Assembly (NCBI GenBank): GCA_050305935.1
Contig: JBNLGG010000045.1
Coordinates: forward strand, 1-35,052
Length of the DNA stretch: 35,052 nt
Source: CAJXNP01 sp050305935
GTDB taxonomy: Bacteria > Bacteroidota > Bacteroidia > Cytophagales > Cyclobacteriaceae
Direction: 5' to 3'
Shown here: positions 9,003 through 16,294 of the stretch, piece after piece
Numbering within the stretch: position 1 is the first letter of the stretch
Layout: each line of letters opens with the position of its first letter
Program-made: the position numbers and the translations under genes
The notes under the pieces: model-generated
The model's input: the letters and a program-made list of their open reading frames with translations, nothing else
Database searches by the model: none
What the model was told of the DNA's origin: nothing

Positions 9003-9032
9003 TAAAAAAGCCCGGACAGATGCCCGGGCTTT
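9003..9032 (-). terminator. Intrinsic terminator of the small transcription unit
   Basis: The stem AAAGCCCGG / CCGGGCTTT with 8-base loop is followed on the minus strand by a T-run. The minus-strand 3' half (CATCTGTCCGGGCTTTTTT) is nearly identical to that of the hairpin at 8847-8878 (CATCTGACCGGGCTTTTTT), so the two look like duplicates. Confidence 0.8.
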
Positions 9033-9059
9033 GTATCGTTAGTTCTTTTTAGTTCTAAA

Positions 9060-9137
9060 TTACATACCGGGCATCATCGGCCAAAGCGCCATACCTACTG
9101 GCGACTTAATGTGCTTATATGTATCCCTGATTTTCAT
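9060..9137 (-). CDS. Candidate 25-aa microprotein
   Basis: The frame runs from ATG at 9137 to TAA at 9060, inside a tight promoter-terminator unit. The peptide is basic at its N-terminus and rich in Met, Pro and Gly at its C-terminus (GMALWPMMPGM). No family is known to me. The short or absent leader fits a leaderless mRNA or a non-coding RNA equally well. It lies upstream of the TPR operon in the same direction. Confidence 0.3.
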   Translation of the reverse strand: MKIRDTYKHIKSPVGMALWPMMPGM

Positions 9138-9145
9138 AATGGTTG

Positions 9146-9177
9146 CAAATGTAGGTGATAGCTCAAAATGCTCCAAA
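9146..9177 (-). promoter_or_regulatory. Bacteroidota-type promoter (TTTG-N20-TACATTTG)
   Basis: On the minus strand TTTG (9174-9177), 20 bases, then TACATTTG (9146-9153), a perfect TAnnTTTG box. This is the best promoter match found by eye in the window and faces the small unit ending at 9003. Confidence 0.6.
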
Positions 9178-9276
9178 AGATTTTTTCATTTTTATCAAAG
9201 AGGCAAATTTACCGTCATTCCAGTCCCGATCGCTATCAACGATTTTTCGGAGGCAATTTATCTTACATGTTGGTTA

Positions 9277-9377
9277 AACAACGAAAAACGCGAAATTCGC
9301 GAAAGTACTTACACCTCCGGTGTTTTGAAAATTGCTTTGCAATTTTCCTTTTCGTGAATTTCGTGTTTTTCGTTGTT
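9277..9377. repeat. Palindromic interspersed repeat, copy A
   Basis: Long inverted arms (about 29 bases, 9277-9305 with 9348-9377) beginning AACAACGAAAAACGCGAAA and differing by about two bases. An inner perfect 9-bp hairpin (GAAAATTGC, TTT, GCAATTTTC) sits at 9327-9347. A second member of the family lies at 32303-32424. The open frames that cross it are products of the palindrome and not genes. It fits a non-autonomous MITE- or REP-like element common in Bacteroidota; no transposase is present in the window. Confidence 0.7.
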
Positions 9378-9493
9378 GAAAAATGAAGCAGTTGTCAGGG
9401 AGCCAAAGCAAAAACGCCTTCAAACTATCGGAACCAGAATGACAAAGTTGCTTGGTTAAACGCTTTTTTCCTGACTTGAAAAGCTAGAAATTG

Positions 9494-10711
9494 TCAATAA
9501 AAAACGATGAAAAATTGAAGGAAGCCTGCCAATCCGCCTAACGCTGCGCCTACCAGGATAAGGGTCATTTCGTCTTCCTTAAAGACGGGGCGTAAGAAGG
9601 CTTCGAATTCGACCGGGCTTAGCTGATCCATCTTTTTAAACAAAACATCTTTTAGGTTCAGCGTTTCTTCAGTGTATCCAAAAACCGACCGGATATTTTG
9701 AGGAAGTTCCTGCATAAACCGGAAGCTGGCAATGTTTCGGATGTATTCAAACATTTTGCTTCCGCTGACAGATTCAATGATCTCCTTGGCAGTTCCTGCC
9801 GTATGCTCAATGGTTTTTTGTATATGGTTTTGTACGATGCGGTACATGTTTTCCGCACCGGGGCCACGGATAATGTATTCAAAGATGTTTTCAACCGTGA
9901 TAATCTTGGAGGCCACAATATTAGAATACTCAAGGCTCACTTCATGTTGTCGTTTTATGAACATCCCCTGGATAGTTAACTTTCCAATATTTATGGGGTT
10001 AAGCGGCCGGAAGATTAAATTGAGGGCAAGATAATTTGTAAAGTATCCCACCAGAATGCCCGCAACCGGAAGTGTCCACCACAATGGAAAAAAATACCAG
10101 ATCGCCATTTGGACTAACCCGAAGGCAAATCCAAAATAAAGCCCGGAACGTTCAATAAACCTGAATTCCTGCTTTCCACAATTCAGAAATACCATATTAA
10201 GCAGACGTTTATTCTGTGTGAGGGCTGATACCGCCAATTCCTTGAGATCCAACAGGCTTTTAAAATTGGATTTCACATCCTTCATAATTTCCTTAACAAC
10301 CTCCGGTAATTCCTCCCTTATTTCTCTGTACACATTTTCTTTGATCAAGGTCGGGGTGCTTTTCCACAACCTGGGAGCCTGTGCTTCCATCACTTCGTCT
10401 ATGATCTGCCGGGAGAGCCGGTCGATGGAGGGGGTCATTTCTTTAGCCACTTCCTGCGGTTCCACACGGGCAAATTCTTCCTCGATGTTGATGAGCTTGC
10501 CGGTCCACAAATCAACAGCGGTCTCGGCCATTTTTTTTGCTTTGGATGGAATAATGCCCTGCCACCCAAATGGCCGAAGTCCTTTAAACTCGATGGGGTA
10601 GAAAGTCATTTTAATAGCTATAAGGTTAGTAATCCACCCCACAAAAGCGCTTACGAATGGAATGCTCAGTAGCACCGGGTCATGTAAAATGTAAGTGAAG
10701 AACTCCCTCAT
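9494..10711 (-). CDS. DUF445 family inner-membrane protein
   Basis: A 405-residue protein of the DUF445 family (YheB-like). A membrane segment near the N-terminus (LLSIPFVSAFVGWITNLIAI) leads into the family hallmark IKMTFYPIEFKG and FGWQGIIPSKAKKMAE. A long amphipathic helical region follows, then two central hydrophobic segments (IWYFFPLWWTLPVAGILVGY and a repeat of the hallmark, NYLALNLIFRPLNPI), more helices and a C-terminal membrane segment (LILVGAALGGLAGFLQFFIV). The paired hallmark shows the internal duplication usual in this family. The function is not established for the family. Monocistronic; divergent from HMG-CoA reductase with a 198-base gap. Confidence 0.85.
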   Translation of the reverse strand: MREFFTYILHDPVLLSIPFVSAFVGWITNLIAIKMTFYPIEFKGLRPFGWQGIIPSKAKKMAETAVDLWTGKLINIEEEFARVEPQEVAKEMTPSIDRLSRQIIDEVMEAQAPRLWKSTPTLIKENVYREIREELPEVVKEIMKDVKSNFKSLLDLKELAVSALTQNKRLLNMVFLNCGKQEFRFIERSGLYFGFAFGLVQMAIWYFFPLWWTLPVAGILVGYFTNYLALNLIFRPLNPINIGKLTIQGMFIKRQHEVSLEYSNIVASKIITVENIFEYIIRGPGAENMYRIVQNHIQKTIEHTAGTAKEIIESVSGSKMFEYIRNIASFRFMQELPQNIRSVFGYTEETLNLKDVLFKKMDQLSPVEFEAFLRPVFKEDEMTLILVGAALGGLAGFLQFFIVFY

Positions 10712-10909
10712 CGACTTTTATTGTACCTCAAATAACCTAATAGATGGGAAAACAAACATGATTTTTGTTGGAATTTTTAAAAGGAGTGGCAGGTTCAAAT
10801 GTAAAAACGTTTGGTTTTCTTTTTTCAATGTGGGCAGGATTTTTTCTCCGTGCAAAAATGTTATCCAACCAAAAAGTGATAAATTAAACAATACTAATTC
10901 ACCAACACT

Positions 10910-12457
10910 ATGTTTGTACCCCAACTCGTATTAAAACAACTTTATACCCGCGGAAGTCTGCAAAATAATGCGAATGGTTTTCAGTTTTCCATAAAAAACA
11001 GGCTGATCGATGCTCGTTTGTCCCGGTTAAACCAAATTCGATGTGATGAATGGGAGGTAAGCCTTTCTGATGTCAAGATCGAATATGCAAGTGGTGAAGA
11101 TATTTGCGCAAATGATATCTCAGAGGACAGGCCCCTGAACTTCCCACTGAAAAAGGAGATCAAACTGTTGATCAAAGGAAAGCAACTGGAGGAGCGTAAA
11201 CACAAAATACAAATCAGTTTTACTGCCGAGCCATTTGGCACGCTTGACTTAAAGGTGGAAGATGCCATTACCTCAGATACCGATCATTTGATTCGGATTC
11301 CGCGGAATAATGAAGATGATTATGGGCCGAAGGTGATCGAAGAACGGCAACGTTTTGCCGAATCATTTTCCAATAAAAAATTTGACCACCTTTTTCAATA
11401 CAGCATAGATCCTTTACATACGGCAGGGAACATAGAAAATTTTACCGGAGCTATTCAGGTTCCTTTAGGTCTCGCAGGTCCAATTTTAATAAATGGCGAA
11501 CATGCCAGGGGAAATTTCCTCATCCCTTTGGCCACCACCGAAGGCACCCTGGTAGCTTCCTACAACCGTGGGATTAAAGTGGTCAATTTGTCCGGGGGAG
11601 TGAAGGCCACCGTTGTGGCCGATGCGATGCAGCGTGCTCCGGTATTCGTTTTTAATGACGCCAGGTCATCGAGGAAATTTGTACAATGGGTACAAGAAAA
11701 TATTGTAAAAATTAAGGAGGAAGCCGAGGCGACGACGAGTGTAGGTAAACTTCAATACGTGGATCCATACCTTGCCAACAAATTTGCTTACCTGCGATTT
11801 AACTACTCAACGGGCGATGCGGCAGGACAAAACATGGTGGGTAGGGCTACCTTTGCGGCTTGTAGCTGGATCATAGATCATTATGACGGTGGTGGCCTTG
11901 AACACTTTTTCCTTGAATCCAATCTGGCTACTGACAAAAAAGCCTCACAGATCAATGTCATGCACAGCCGGGGCAAAAGGGTAATTGCGGAAGCAATAAT
12001 TAAAAGAGATGTCTTAATCCAACATATGCGTGTAGAACCGGAGCAATTGGACTATCACTCCAGGGTTTCCAATGTTGGCGCAATTTTAAGTGGAGCGAAC
12101 AATAATGGAGCACATTCTCCCAATGCGATCACTGCTATGTTTATTGCGACAGGGCAGGATGTCGCCAATGTATCTGAGTCGTCCGCCGGTATTCTGTACA
12201 CTGAGCTGACCCCGGAGAACGACCTTTACCTTTCGCTGACCATACCGTCATTGATTGTGGCTACCTATGGTGGCGGCACAGGTCTTCCTACCCAGAAAGA
12301 ATGTTTGGACATGCTAGGGTGTTACGGAAAGGGCAGGGTGAATAAGTTCGCAGAAATAGTGGCAAGTGTTGCGTTGGCAGGGGAGATATCCCTTGGGAGT
12401 GCCATTTCCTCTAACGACTGGGTGAGCAGTCATGAAACATTTGGCAGGAACCGGTAG
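10910..12457 (+). CDS. Hydroxymethylglutaryl-CoA reductase with extra N-terminal domain
   Basis: A 515-residue HMG-CoA reductase: reduces HMG-CoA to mevalonate with NAD(P)H, the entry step of the mevalonate isoprenoid pathway. Catalytic features are readable: E211 in LATTEGTLVAS, K343 in ATDKKASQINVMHSRGK, D417 in ATGQDVANVSES and H508 in SSHETFGRN. The family strands GAIQVPLGLAGP, DAAGQNMVGRATFA and TYGGGTGLPTQKE are also present. The first 130 or so residues precede the catalytic core and match no domain I recognise. Seen: all four catalytic residues, so it is probably active. It is monocistronic; no other mevalonate genes are nearby. Start at 10910 is the first ATG of the open frame; no ribosome-binding site supports it. 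Confidence 0.9.
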   Translation: MFVPQLVLKQLYTRGSLQNNANGFQFSIKNRLIDARLSRLNQIRCDEWEVSLSDVKIEYASGEDICANDISEDRPLNFPLKKEIKLLIKGKQLEERKHKIQISFTAEPFGTLDLKVEDAITSDTDHLIRIPRNNEDDYGPKVIEERQRFAESFSNKKFDHLFQYSIDPLHTAGNIENFTGAIQVPLGLAGPILINGEHARGNFLIPLATTEGTLVASYNRGIKVVNLSGGVKATVVADAMQRAPVFVFNDARSSRKFVQWVQENIVKIKEEAEATTSVGKLQYVDPYLANKFAYLRFNYSTGDAAGQNMVGRATFAACSWIIDHYDGGGLEHFFLESNLATDKKASQINVMHSRGKRVIAEAIIKRDVLIQHMRVEPEQLDYHSRVSNVGAILSGANNNGAHSPNAITAMFIATGQDVANVSESSAGILYTELTPENDLYLSLTIPSLIVATYGGGTGLPTQKECLDMLGCYGKGRVNKFAEIVASVALAGEISLGSAISSNDWVSSHETFGRNR

Positions 12458-12567
12458 TATTTCCGATTCTGAAAACCCGTCGGCTTAGGTAAAATGCTTG
12501 CTTCAATTATTGTCAAAGGGCCATGAAGCCTAACAGGTTTAAATGATAATTTGTGTTGAGTTTTGCT

Positions 12568-12879
12568 CTAATTGAATAGCAGTTCCTGGTAGGCATTTTG
12601 TAACTCCCGCAGGGCCAGGTATTCCTTTTTTTCCGTGGCCAATTGAATTCCCTTCTCGTAGGCGGTTAAGGCAAGGTCGCGCTCATCAAGCGATTCATAT
12701 AGTTTAGCTGCGTGGTAATAGGTGGGGAGGTAGTAGGGGTGATCATTCAGGAGTATTTCATAATATCTTCTGGCCTGGTCCGGATCGGTATGCAGGTATT
12801 CAGTGGCGATGGCGTAAATGGTAAAAGGATCATTTGGATCGTCATTTAGAAATTCAAGAAGCTGCTGCAATCGGTTCAT
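12568..12879 (-). CDS. Small tetratricopeptide-repeat protein (103 aa)
   Basis: A short all-helical protein with two TPR units: DPFTIYAIATEYLHTDPDQA / RRYYEILLNDHPYYLP and TYYHAAKLYESLDERDLAL / TAYEKGIQLATEK. There is no signal peptide. It is divergent from etfB with an 80-base AT-rich gap, and convergent with the HMG-CoA reductase gene. Small TPR proteins of this size are common in Cytophagales; the partner is unknown. Confidence 0.75.
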   Translation of the reverse strand: MNRLQQLLEFLNDDPNDPFTIYAIATEYLHTDPDQARRYYEILLNDHPYYLPTYYHAAKLYESLDERDLALTAYEKGIQLATEKKEYLALRELQNAYQELLFN

Positions 12880-12959
12880 TATAAATATTAATATTTCAGG
12901 AGAATATCTATTATAATTTCTATATTAAGACTATAAAACTAATATAAATCTGATTTAAA

Positions 12960-13703
12960 ATGAGTATAAAAATTTTAGTGTGTATCACGCACGTACCGGA
13001 TACGACCTCTAAGATTTCTTTTACAGATGGCAACACCAAATTCGATAAAAACGGTGTGCAGTATATCATCGGGCCTTACGATGATTATTCGCTTGCCAGA
13101 GCTGTGGAGTTAAAAGAAAGTATAGGCGCCGGTGTCACGGTATTAAATGTTGGGACTGCGGAAACCGAACCTACTATCCGAAAGGCGCTTGCCATCGGGG
13201 CGGATGATGCCATTCGTGTGAATGCAGAGCCAACAGATTCATTTTTTGTGGCAAGTCAAATTGCCCATATTGCAAAACAAAATAATTACGACCTGATTTT
13301 AATGGGACGGGAGTCCATCGATTTTAACAGTGGAGTTGTCCATGGTTTGGTAGGGGAGATGCTTGGAGTGCCATCCTATTCGCCGGTTATGAAATTGGAT
13401 GTTAATGGCTCTGATGTTTCCATGACCAGGGAGATTGAAGGTGGTAAGGAGCAGATCAAATCAACCTTGCCGCTTGTTGCCGGATGCCAGGAGCCTATCG
13501 CTGAGTGGAGGATCCCCAATATGCGGGGAATCATGACAGCCCGTACGAAGCCTTTGAATGTGGTGGAGCCGCAGGGTGTGTCTCCCTTGGTAAGCACCAT
13601 TTCCTTTGAGTTACCTCCACAGAAGGGAGCATGCAAACTCGTGGAAGCCGAAAACCCGGCCGAATTAGTCAAATTGCTTAAAAGCGAAGCGAAAGTGTTA
13701 TAA
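12960..13703 (+). CDS. etfB: Electron transfer flavoprotein beta subunit
   Basis: A 247-residue EtfB. With EtfA it forms the FAD/AMP heterodimer that takes electrons from acyl-CoA and related dehydrogenases and passes them to ETF-quinone oxidoreductase. Diagnostic segments are KILVCITHVPDT at the start, DDYSLARAVELKE (near 41), the nucleotide-binding stretch LILMGRESIDFNSGVVHGLV (near 115) and EIEGGKEQIKSTLPLVAGCQ (near 160), the classic EtfB signature. The length is normal. Start at 12960 follows an AT-rich leader with no Shine-Dalgarno. It is the first gene of an operon with etfA 24 bases downstream. Confidence 0.95.
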   Translation: MSIKILVCITHVPDTTSKISFTDGNTKFDKNGVQYIIGPYDDYSLARAVELKESIGAGVTVLNVGTAETEPTIRKALAIGADDAIRVNAEPTDSFFVASQIAHIAKQNNYDLILMGRESIDFNSGVVHGLVGEMLGVPSYSPVMKLDVNGSDVSMTREIEGGKEQIKSTLPLVAGCQEPIAEWRIPNMRGIMTARTKPLNVVEPQGVSPLVSTISFELPPQKGACKLVEAENPAELVKLLKSEAKVL

Positions 13704-13727
13704 TCAAACAGAAAGAGGAAAAAAGAT

Positions 13728-14696
13728 ATGTCGATATTAGTATTTGTAGAAATTGCTGACGGAACCATTAAAAAATCATCTTTGGAGGCGGTGAGCTACG
13801 GCTATGAAATGGCCGGGCAGAAACCTGGTGAGGTGGTTGCGTTAGTACTTGGAAGTATTCAAAAAGATCAGTTGGATTCCATTGGAAAAAGTGGGGCAGG
13901 CAGAATTCTGCATGCCACCGACAAGCGACTGGATCAACCCATCGCTGCGGCATACGCAACAGCTATTGCCCAGGCATTTGAACAATGCGAGGCCCATACC
14001 CTGGTTTTGGCCAAATCGGCATTGAGCGATACTCTAGCTGCAAAAGCTGCGATAAAACTGGGGGCTGCTGTTGTAACAAATGTCACCTCGCTTCCAGGCA
14101 ATGAGGGAGGTTTTACACTCCAGCGAAGTATTTACACGGGAAAGGCTTTCGAAACCGTTAAAGTGACTGCCAATAAAAAGGTGATAGGCATACGCAAGAA
14201 CGTGGTGCCAGCGAGGGAAGACGGAAGCCAGGCCTCGGTCGAAAATATTGATCTATCCTTTTCAGACGGTGATTTCAAAACCGTGATAGAAAAAAGTGAA
14301 AAAGCTGAGGGAGATATTTTGTTAACCGAGGCGGAAATCGTAGTTTCGGGCGGTAGAGGGCTAAAAGGCCCGGAAAACTGGGGAATGATAGAAGAGCTGG
14401 CGAAAGAACTAGGCGCAGCTACTGGATGCAGCAAACCGGTTTCGGATATGGGCTGGCGTCCGCATCACGAGCATGTAGGGCAAACGGGAGTAAAAGTGAG
14501 CCCGAACCTGTACATCGCCGTAGGTATTTCCGGAGCCATTCAACATTTGGCAGGAGTCAATTCTTCAAAGGTTTTGGTGGCGATAAACAAAGATCCGGAA
14601 GCTCCTTTTTTTAAAGCGGCAGATTACGGTATAGTGGGGGATGCCTTTGAGGTGATCCCTAAATTGATAGAAGCAGTTAAAGCATCGAAAAACTAA
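13728..14696 (+). CDS. etfA: Electron transfer flavoprotein alpha subunit
   Basis: A 322-residue EtfA, partner of the preceding gene. The C-terminal FAD domain carries the family signatures VVSGGRGLKGPENWGMIEEL (near 208), ATGCSKPVSDMGWRPHHEHV (near 232), GQTGVKVSPNLYIAVGISGA (near 252) and ADYGIVGDAFEVIPKL near the end. The FAD-contacting Arg in GGRGL and the GISGAIQH stretch are intact. An AGAGGA-like ribosome-binding site lies about 8 bases before the ATG, unusual among the genes here. It is co-transcribed with etfB, and the DUF151 gene follows after 10 bases. Confidence 0.95.
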   Translation: MSILVFVEIADGTIKKSSLEAVSYGYEMAGQKPGEVVALVLGSIQKDQLDSIGKSGAGRILHATDKRLDQPIAAAYATAIAQAFEQCEAHTLVLAKSALSDTLAAKAAIKLGAAVVTNVTSLPGNEGGFTLQRSIYTGKAFETVKVTANKKVIGIRKNVVPAREDGSQASVENIDLSFSDGDFKTVIEKSEKAEGDILLTEAEIVVSGGRGLKGPENWGMIEELAKELGAATGCSKPVSDMGWRPHHEHVGQTGVKVSPNLYIAVGISGAIQHLAGVNSSKVLVAINKDPEAPFFKAADYGIVGDAFEVIPKLIEAVKASKN

Positions 14697-14706
14697 AGGT
14701 CAGTTT

Positions 14707-15312
14707 GTGGATAGAATTAAATTAGAGATTTTAGGCTTGTCATCGAGTCAGTCGCAATCAGGGTCATTTGCCCTTGTGTTGGGAGAGACTTCGGGAAACA
14801 GGCGGTTGCCAATCATTATAGGCATGTTTGAGGCCCAGGCGATAGCCATTGAAATAGAAAAGATTATTCCAAACCGGCCAATGACACATGACCTGTTTAA
14901 GTCGTTTGCCCACAATTTCAATTTCTCCGTGAAGGAGATCGTCATCTCTGATTTAAAGGAAGGTGTATTCTTTGCGAAGATAGTGTGTGAAGACCACAAC
15001 CGAACCATTGAAATTGACGCCAGGCCTTCTGATGCGATTGCTATTGGTCTGCGTTTTAATGCTTCTATTTATACCTATGAAGCTATCATGTCTGAAGCCG
15101 GTATAGTTCTGACGGAGGAGTCGGATGAAGATTCTTCTGAATTGACCAGCGATTTTGCTAAGCCGGAGAAAAAAGAGCCATCAGAAAAGCCCAAGGAAAG
15201 CATTAAAGATCATTCAACTGATAAATTAAAGAAGATGCTGGATGAGGCGATTGAAAAGGAAGACTACGAACGCGCCGCAAAGATCAGGGATGAGATGAAT
15301 AGGAGGAATTGA
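14707..15312 (+). CDS. DUF151 (bifunctional nuclease-type) protein with C-terminal UVR motif
   Basis: A 201-residue protein. Residues 1-130 are a DUF151/bifunctional nuclease domain: SGSFALVLGETSGNRRLPII, IGMFEAQAIAIEIE, RPMTHDLFKSF and RPSDAIAIGLRF are family motifs. A charged linker (about 140-168) leads to a UVR motif, LKKMLDEAIEKEDYERAAKI, as found in UvrB/UvrC and Clp-associated proteins, where it mediates protein contacts. The start is GTG at 14707, ten bases after the etfA stop, and AAAGG lies upstream. Nuclease activity was reported for plant relatives; what the bacterial protein does is unclear. Co-transcription with ETF genes is seen in the layout; a functional link is inference. 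Confidence 0.85.
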   Translation: MDRIKLEILGLSSSQSQSGSFALVLGETSGNRRLPIIIGMFEAQAIAIEIEKIIPNRPMTHDLFKSFAHNFNFSVKEIVISDLKEGVFFAKIVCEDHNRTIEIDARPSDAIAIGLRFNASIYTYEAIMSEAGIVLTEESDEDSSELTSDFAKPEKKEPSEKPKESIKDHSTDKLKKMLDEAIEKEDYERAAKIRDEMNRRN

Positions 15313-15334
15313 GATTGAAATTTGAAAAACAAAT

Positions 15335-15372
15335 AAAAAAGGCTTGGTGAAACTTTCATCAAGCCTTTTTTT
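15335..15372. terminator. Intrinsic terminator after the etf operon
   Basis: AAAAAA, the stem GGCTTGGTGA / TCATCAAGCC (one G-T wobble) and TTTTTTT. It ends the etfB-etfA-DUF151 operon and, by symmetry, may also serve the convergent zinc-ribbon gene. Confidence 0.85.
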
Positions 15373-15387
15373 CTGAAAGTCCGGTCG

Positions 15388-15412
15388 TCAGACCACTCTA
15401 AGTGGCCTGACC
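15388..15412. repeat. Short palindrome GTCAGACCACT-CTA-AGTGGCCTGAC
   Basis: A near-perfect 11-bp inverted repeat with a 3-base loop just beyond the terminator. The core CCACTCTAAGTG also occurs at about 8942-8953, again just beyond a terminator. Possibly a short intergenic repeat family. Confidence 0.4.
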
Positions 15413-15458
15413 ACTTTTATGTCGGTGGGTGAACTGCCTAAATTCAGGGATGTTTCCA

Positions 15459-16061
15459 TCATTTGCGATTAATATCCAAGACTGTACCATCCTCGTACAT
15501 CGCCTTTATCTCATCTTTGGAAAGGAGAAAATACTCCTCCGTATAATTTTCCTCCTTGTCGATTTTGTAGATGCCACTCATCTTGTTTGTTTCATAGTTA
15601 TTATAACTTACTACTACGCTATCATTGTAAAAGTCAACGATTTTGAATGTGCTGTAATTCCCTTCTGTTTTAAATTCATAAACGTCGTTGATCTGCGGAT
15701 CAGCCAGAAAGGCCAACTCCTTTTGGGTATTGTTTTTATCAACAAAATAGAACCACACTGCCAATGCCGCGATAATAACCAGTCCGATAAACTGCCAGAT
15801 GGGTGTTCTTGACTTCATTTTCTGCGTAGCCAAGTGGTCTTTAAATTCCTTAGGCATCTTGCGCTCCTCCAGGACCTGCTGACAATGCTGGCATTGAGAT
15901 ACAGCTTTCTTACCATAAGGAAAAAGTGGAATCCAAAAGATGTGAACGTACCTTGAAAATAAACTTATTGAGACGGAAGACTCTGTTCCGCAGCTAGGGC
16001 AGGAGACATGCTGTAGTTGTTCAGTAGAAACATGTGATGCCCTGGTTCCATAAATAATCAT
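15459..16061 (-). CDS. Zinc-ribbon membrane protein of unknown function
   Basis: A 200-residue protein. The N-terminal zinc ribbon has CPSC (about 20-23) and CQHC (about 55-58), enough for one four-Cys site. Between them lies the typical segment FSRYVHIFWIPLFPYGKKAV found in small zinc-ribbon membrane proteins. A charged stretch and one transmembrane helix follow (IGLVIIAALAVWFYFV, about 92-107). The C-terminal half is a soluble beta-rich domain (DVYEFKTEGNYSTFKIVDFY, SVVVSYNNYETNK) I do not recognise. Topology and ligand are unknown. Convergent with the etf operon; its 5' leader contains TATATTTC, one base off the -7 box. Confidence 0.65.
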   Translation of the reverse strand: MIIYGTRASHVSTEQLQHVSCPSCGTESSVSISLFSRYVHIFWIPLFPYGKKAVSQCQHCQQVLEERKMPKEFKDHLATQKMKSRTPIWQFIGLVIIAALAVWFYFVDKNNTQKELAFLADPQINDVYEFKTEGNYSTFKIVDFYNDSVVVSYNNYETNKMSGIYKIDKEENYTEEYFLLSKDEIKAMYEDGTVLDINRK

Positions 16062-16172
16062 AGGAAAAAGAGTTAGGGTTGTAAAAAATTTGTGAAATAT
16101 ACGGGTTTGGTTAAAAATGAATGAGGGTCTTTTTGGCTATACATTACATGAATCGCCAGTGAACTAATTCGT

Positions 16173-16226
16173 GCCACCACTAATTGCTTTTCAATTTTCA
16201 TTTTGTCAAACAATATGGGTGGTGGC
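16173..16226. repeat. Inverted repeat GCCACCAC ... GTGGTGGC
   Basis: A perfect 8-bp inverted repeat separated by 38 bases, in the 233-base gap between the zinc-ribbon gene start and the permease stop. There is no T-run. It may be an operator, a weak terminator or chance; nothing else is visible in this gap. Confidence 0.35.
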
Positions 16227-16294
16227 TCGAATAAAAAATCGTCACTTTGATAATTGGTGGTTAGTCCATGCCTCAGCAGAAAAGAGTTTATGCT

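Larger units (their letters stand above)
9003..9139 (-). ncRNA. Candidate small transcript: sRNA or mRNA of a 25-residue peptide
   Basis: A near-consensus Bacteroidota promoter (9146-9177) points left into about 135 bases that end in an intrinsic terminator. The spacing from the -7 box puts the transcript start next to the ATG at 9137, so any mRNA would be leaderless or almost so. The transcript holds a small internal hairpin (CGCCA, 7-base loop, TGGCG) and a 25-codon frame at 9060-9137 (MKIRDTYKHIKSPVGM then ALWPMMPGM). Seen directly: promoter, frame and terminator. Whether the RNA or the peptide is functional is inference. Confidence 0.45.

Noticed and set aside
9109..9386. Two plus-strand open frames of 72-82 codons across the palindromic repeat
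   Set aside because: They exist because the palindrome avoids stops; the peptides have no protein character and the repeat occurs elsewhere.
10908..10915. TATGTTTG, a perfect TAnnTTTG box at the HMG-CoA reductase start
   Set aside because: It overlaps the start codon itself and has no TTTG at the right distance upstream.
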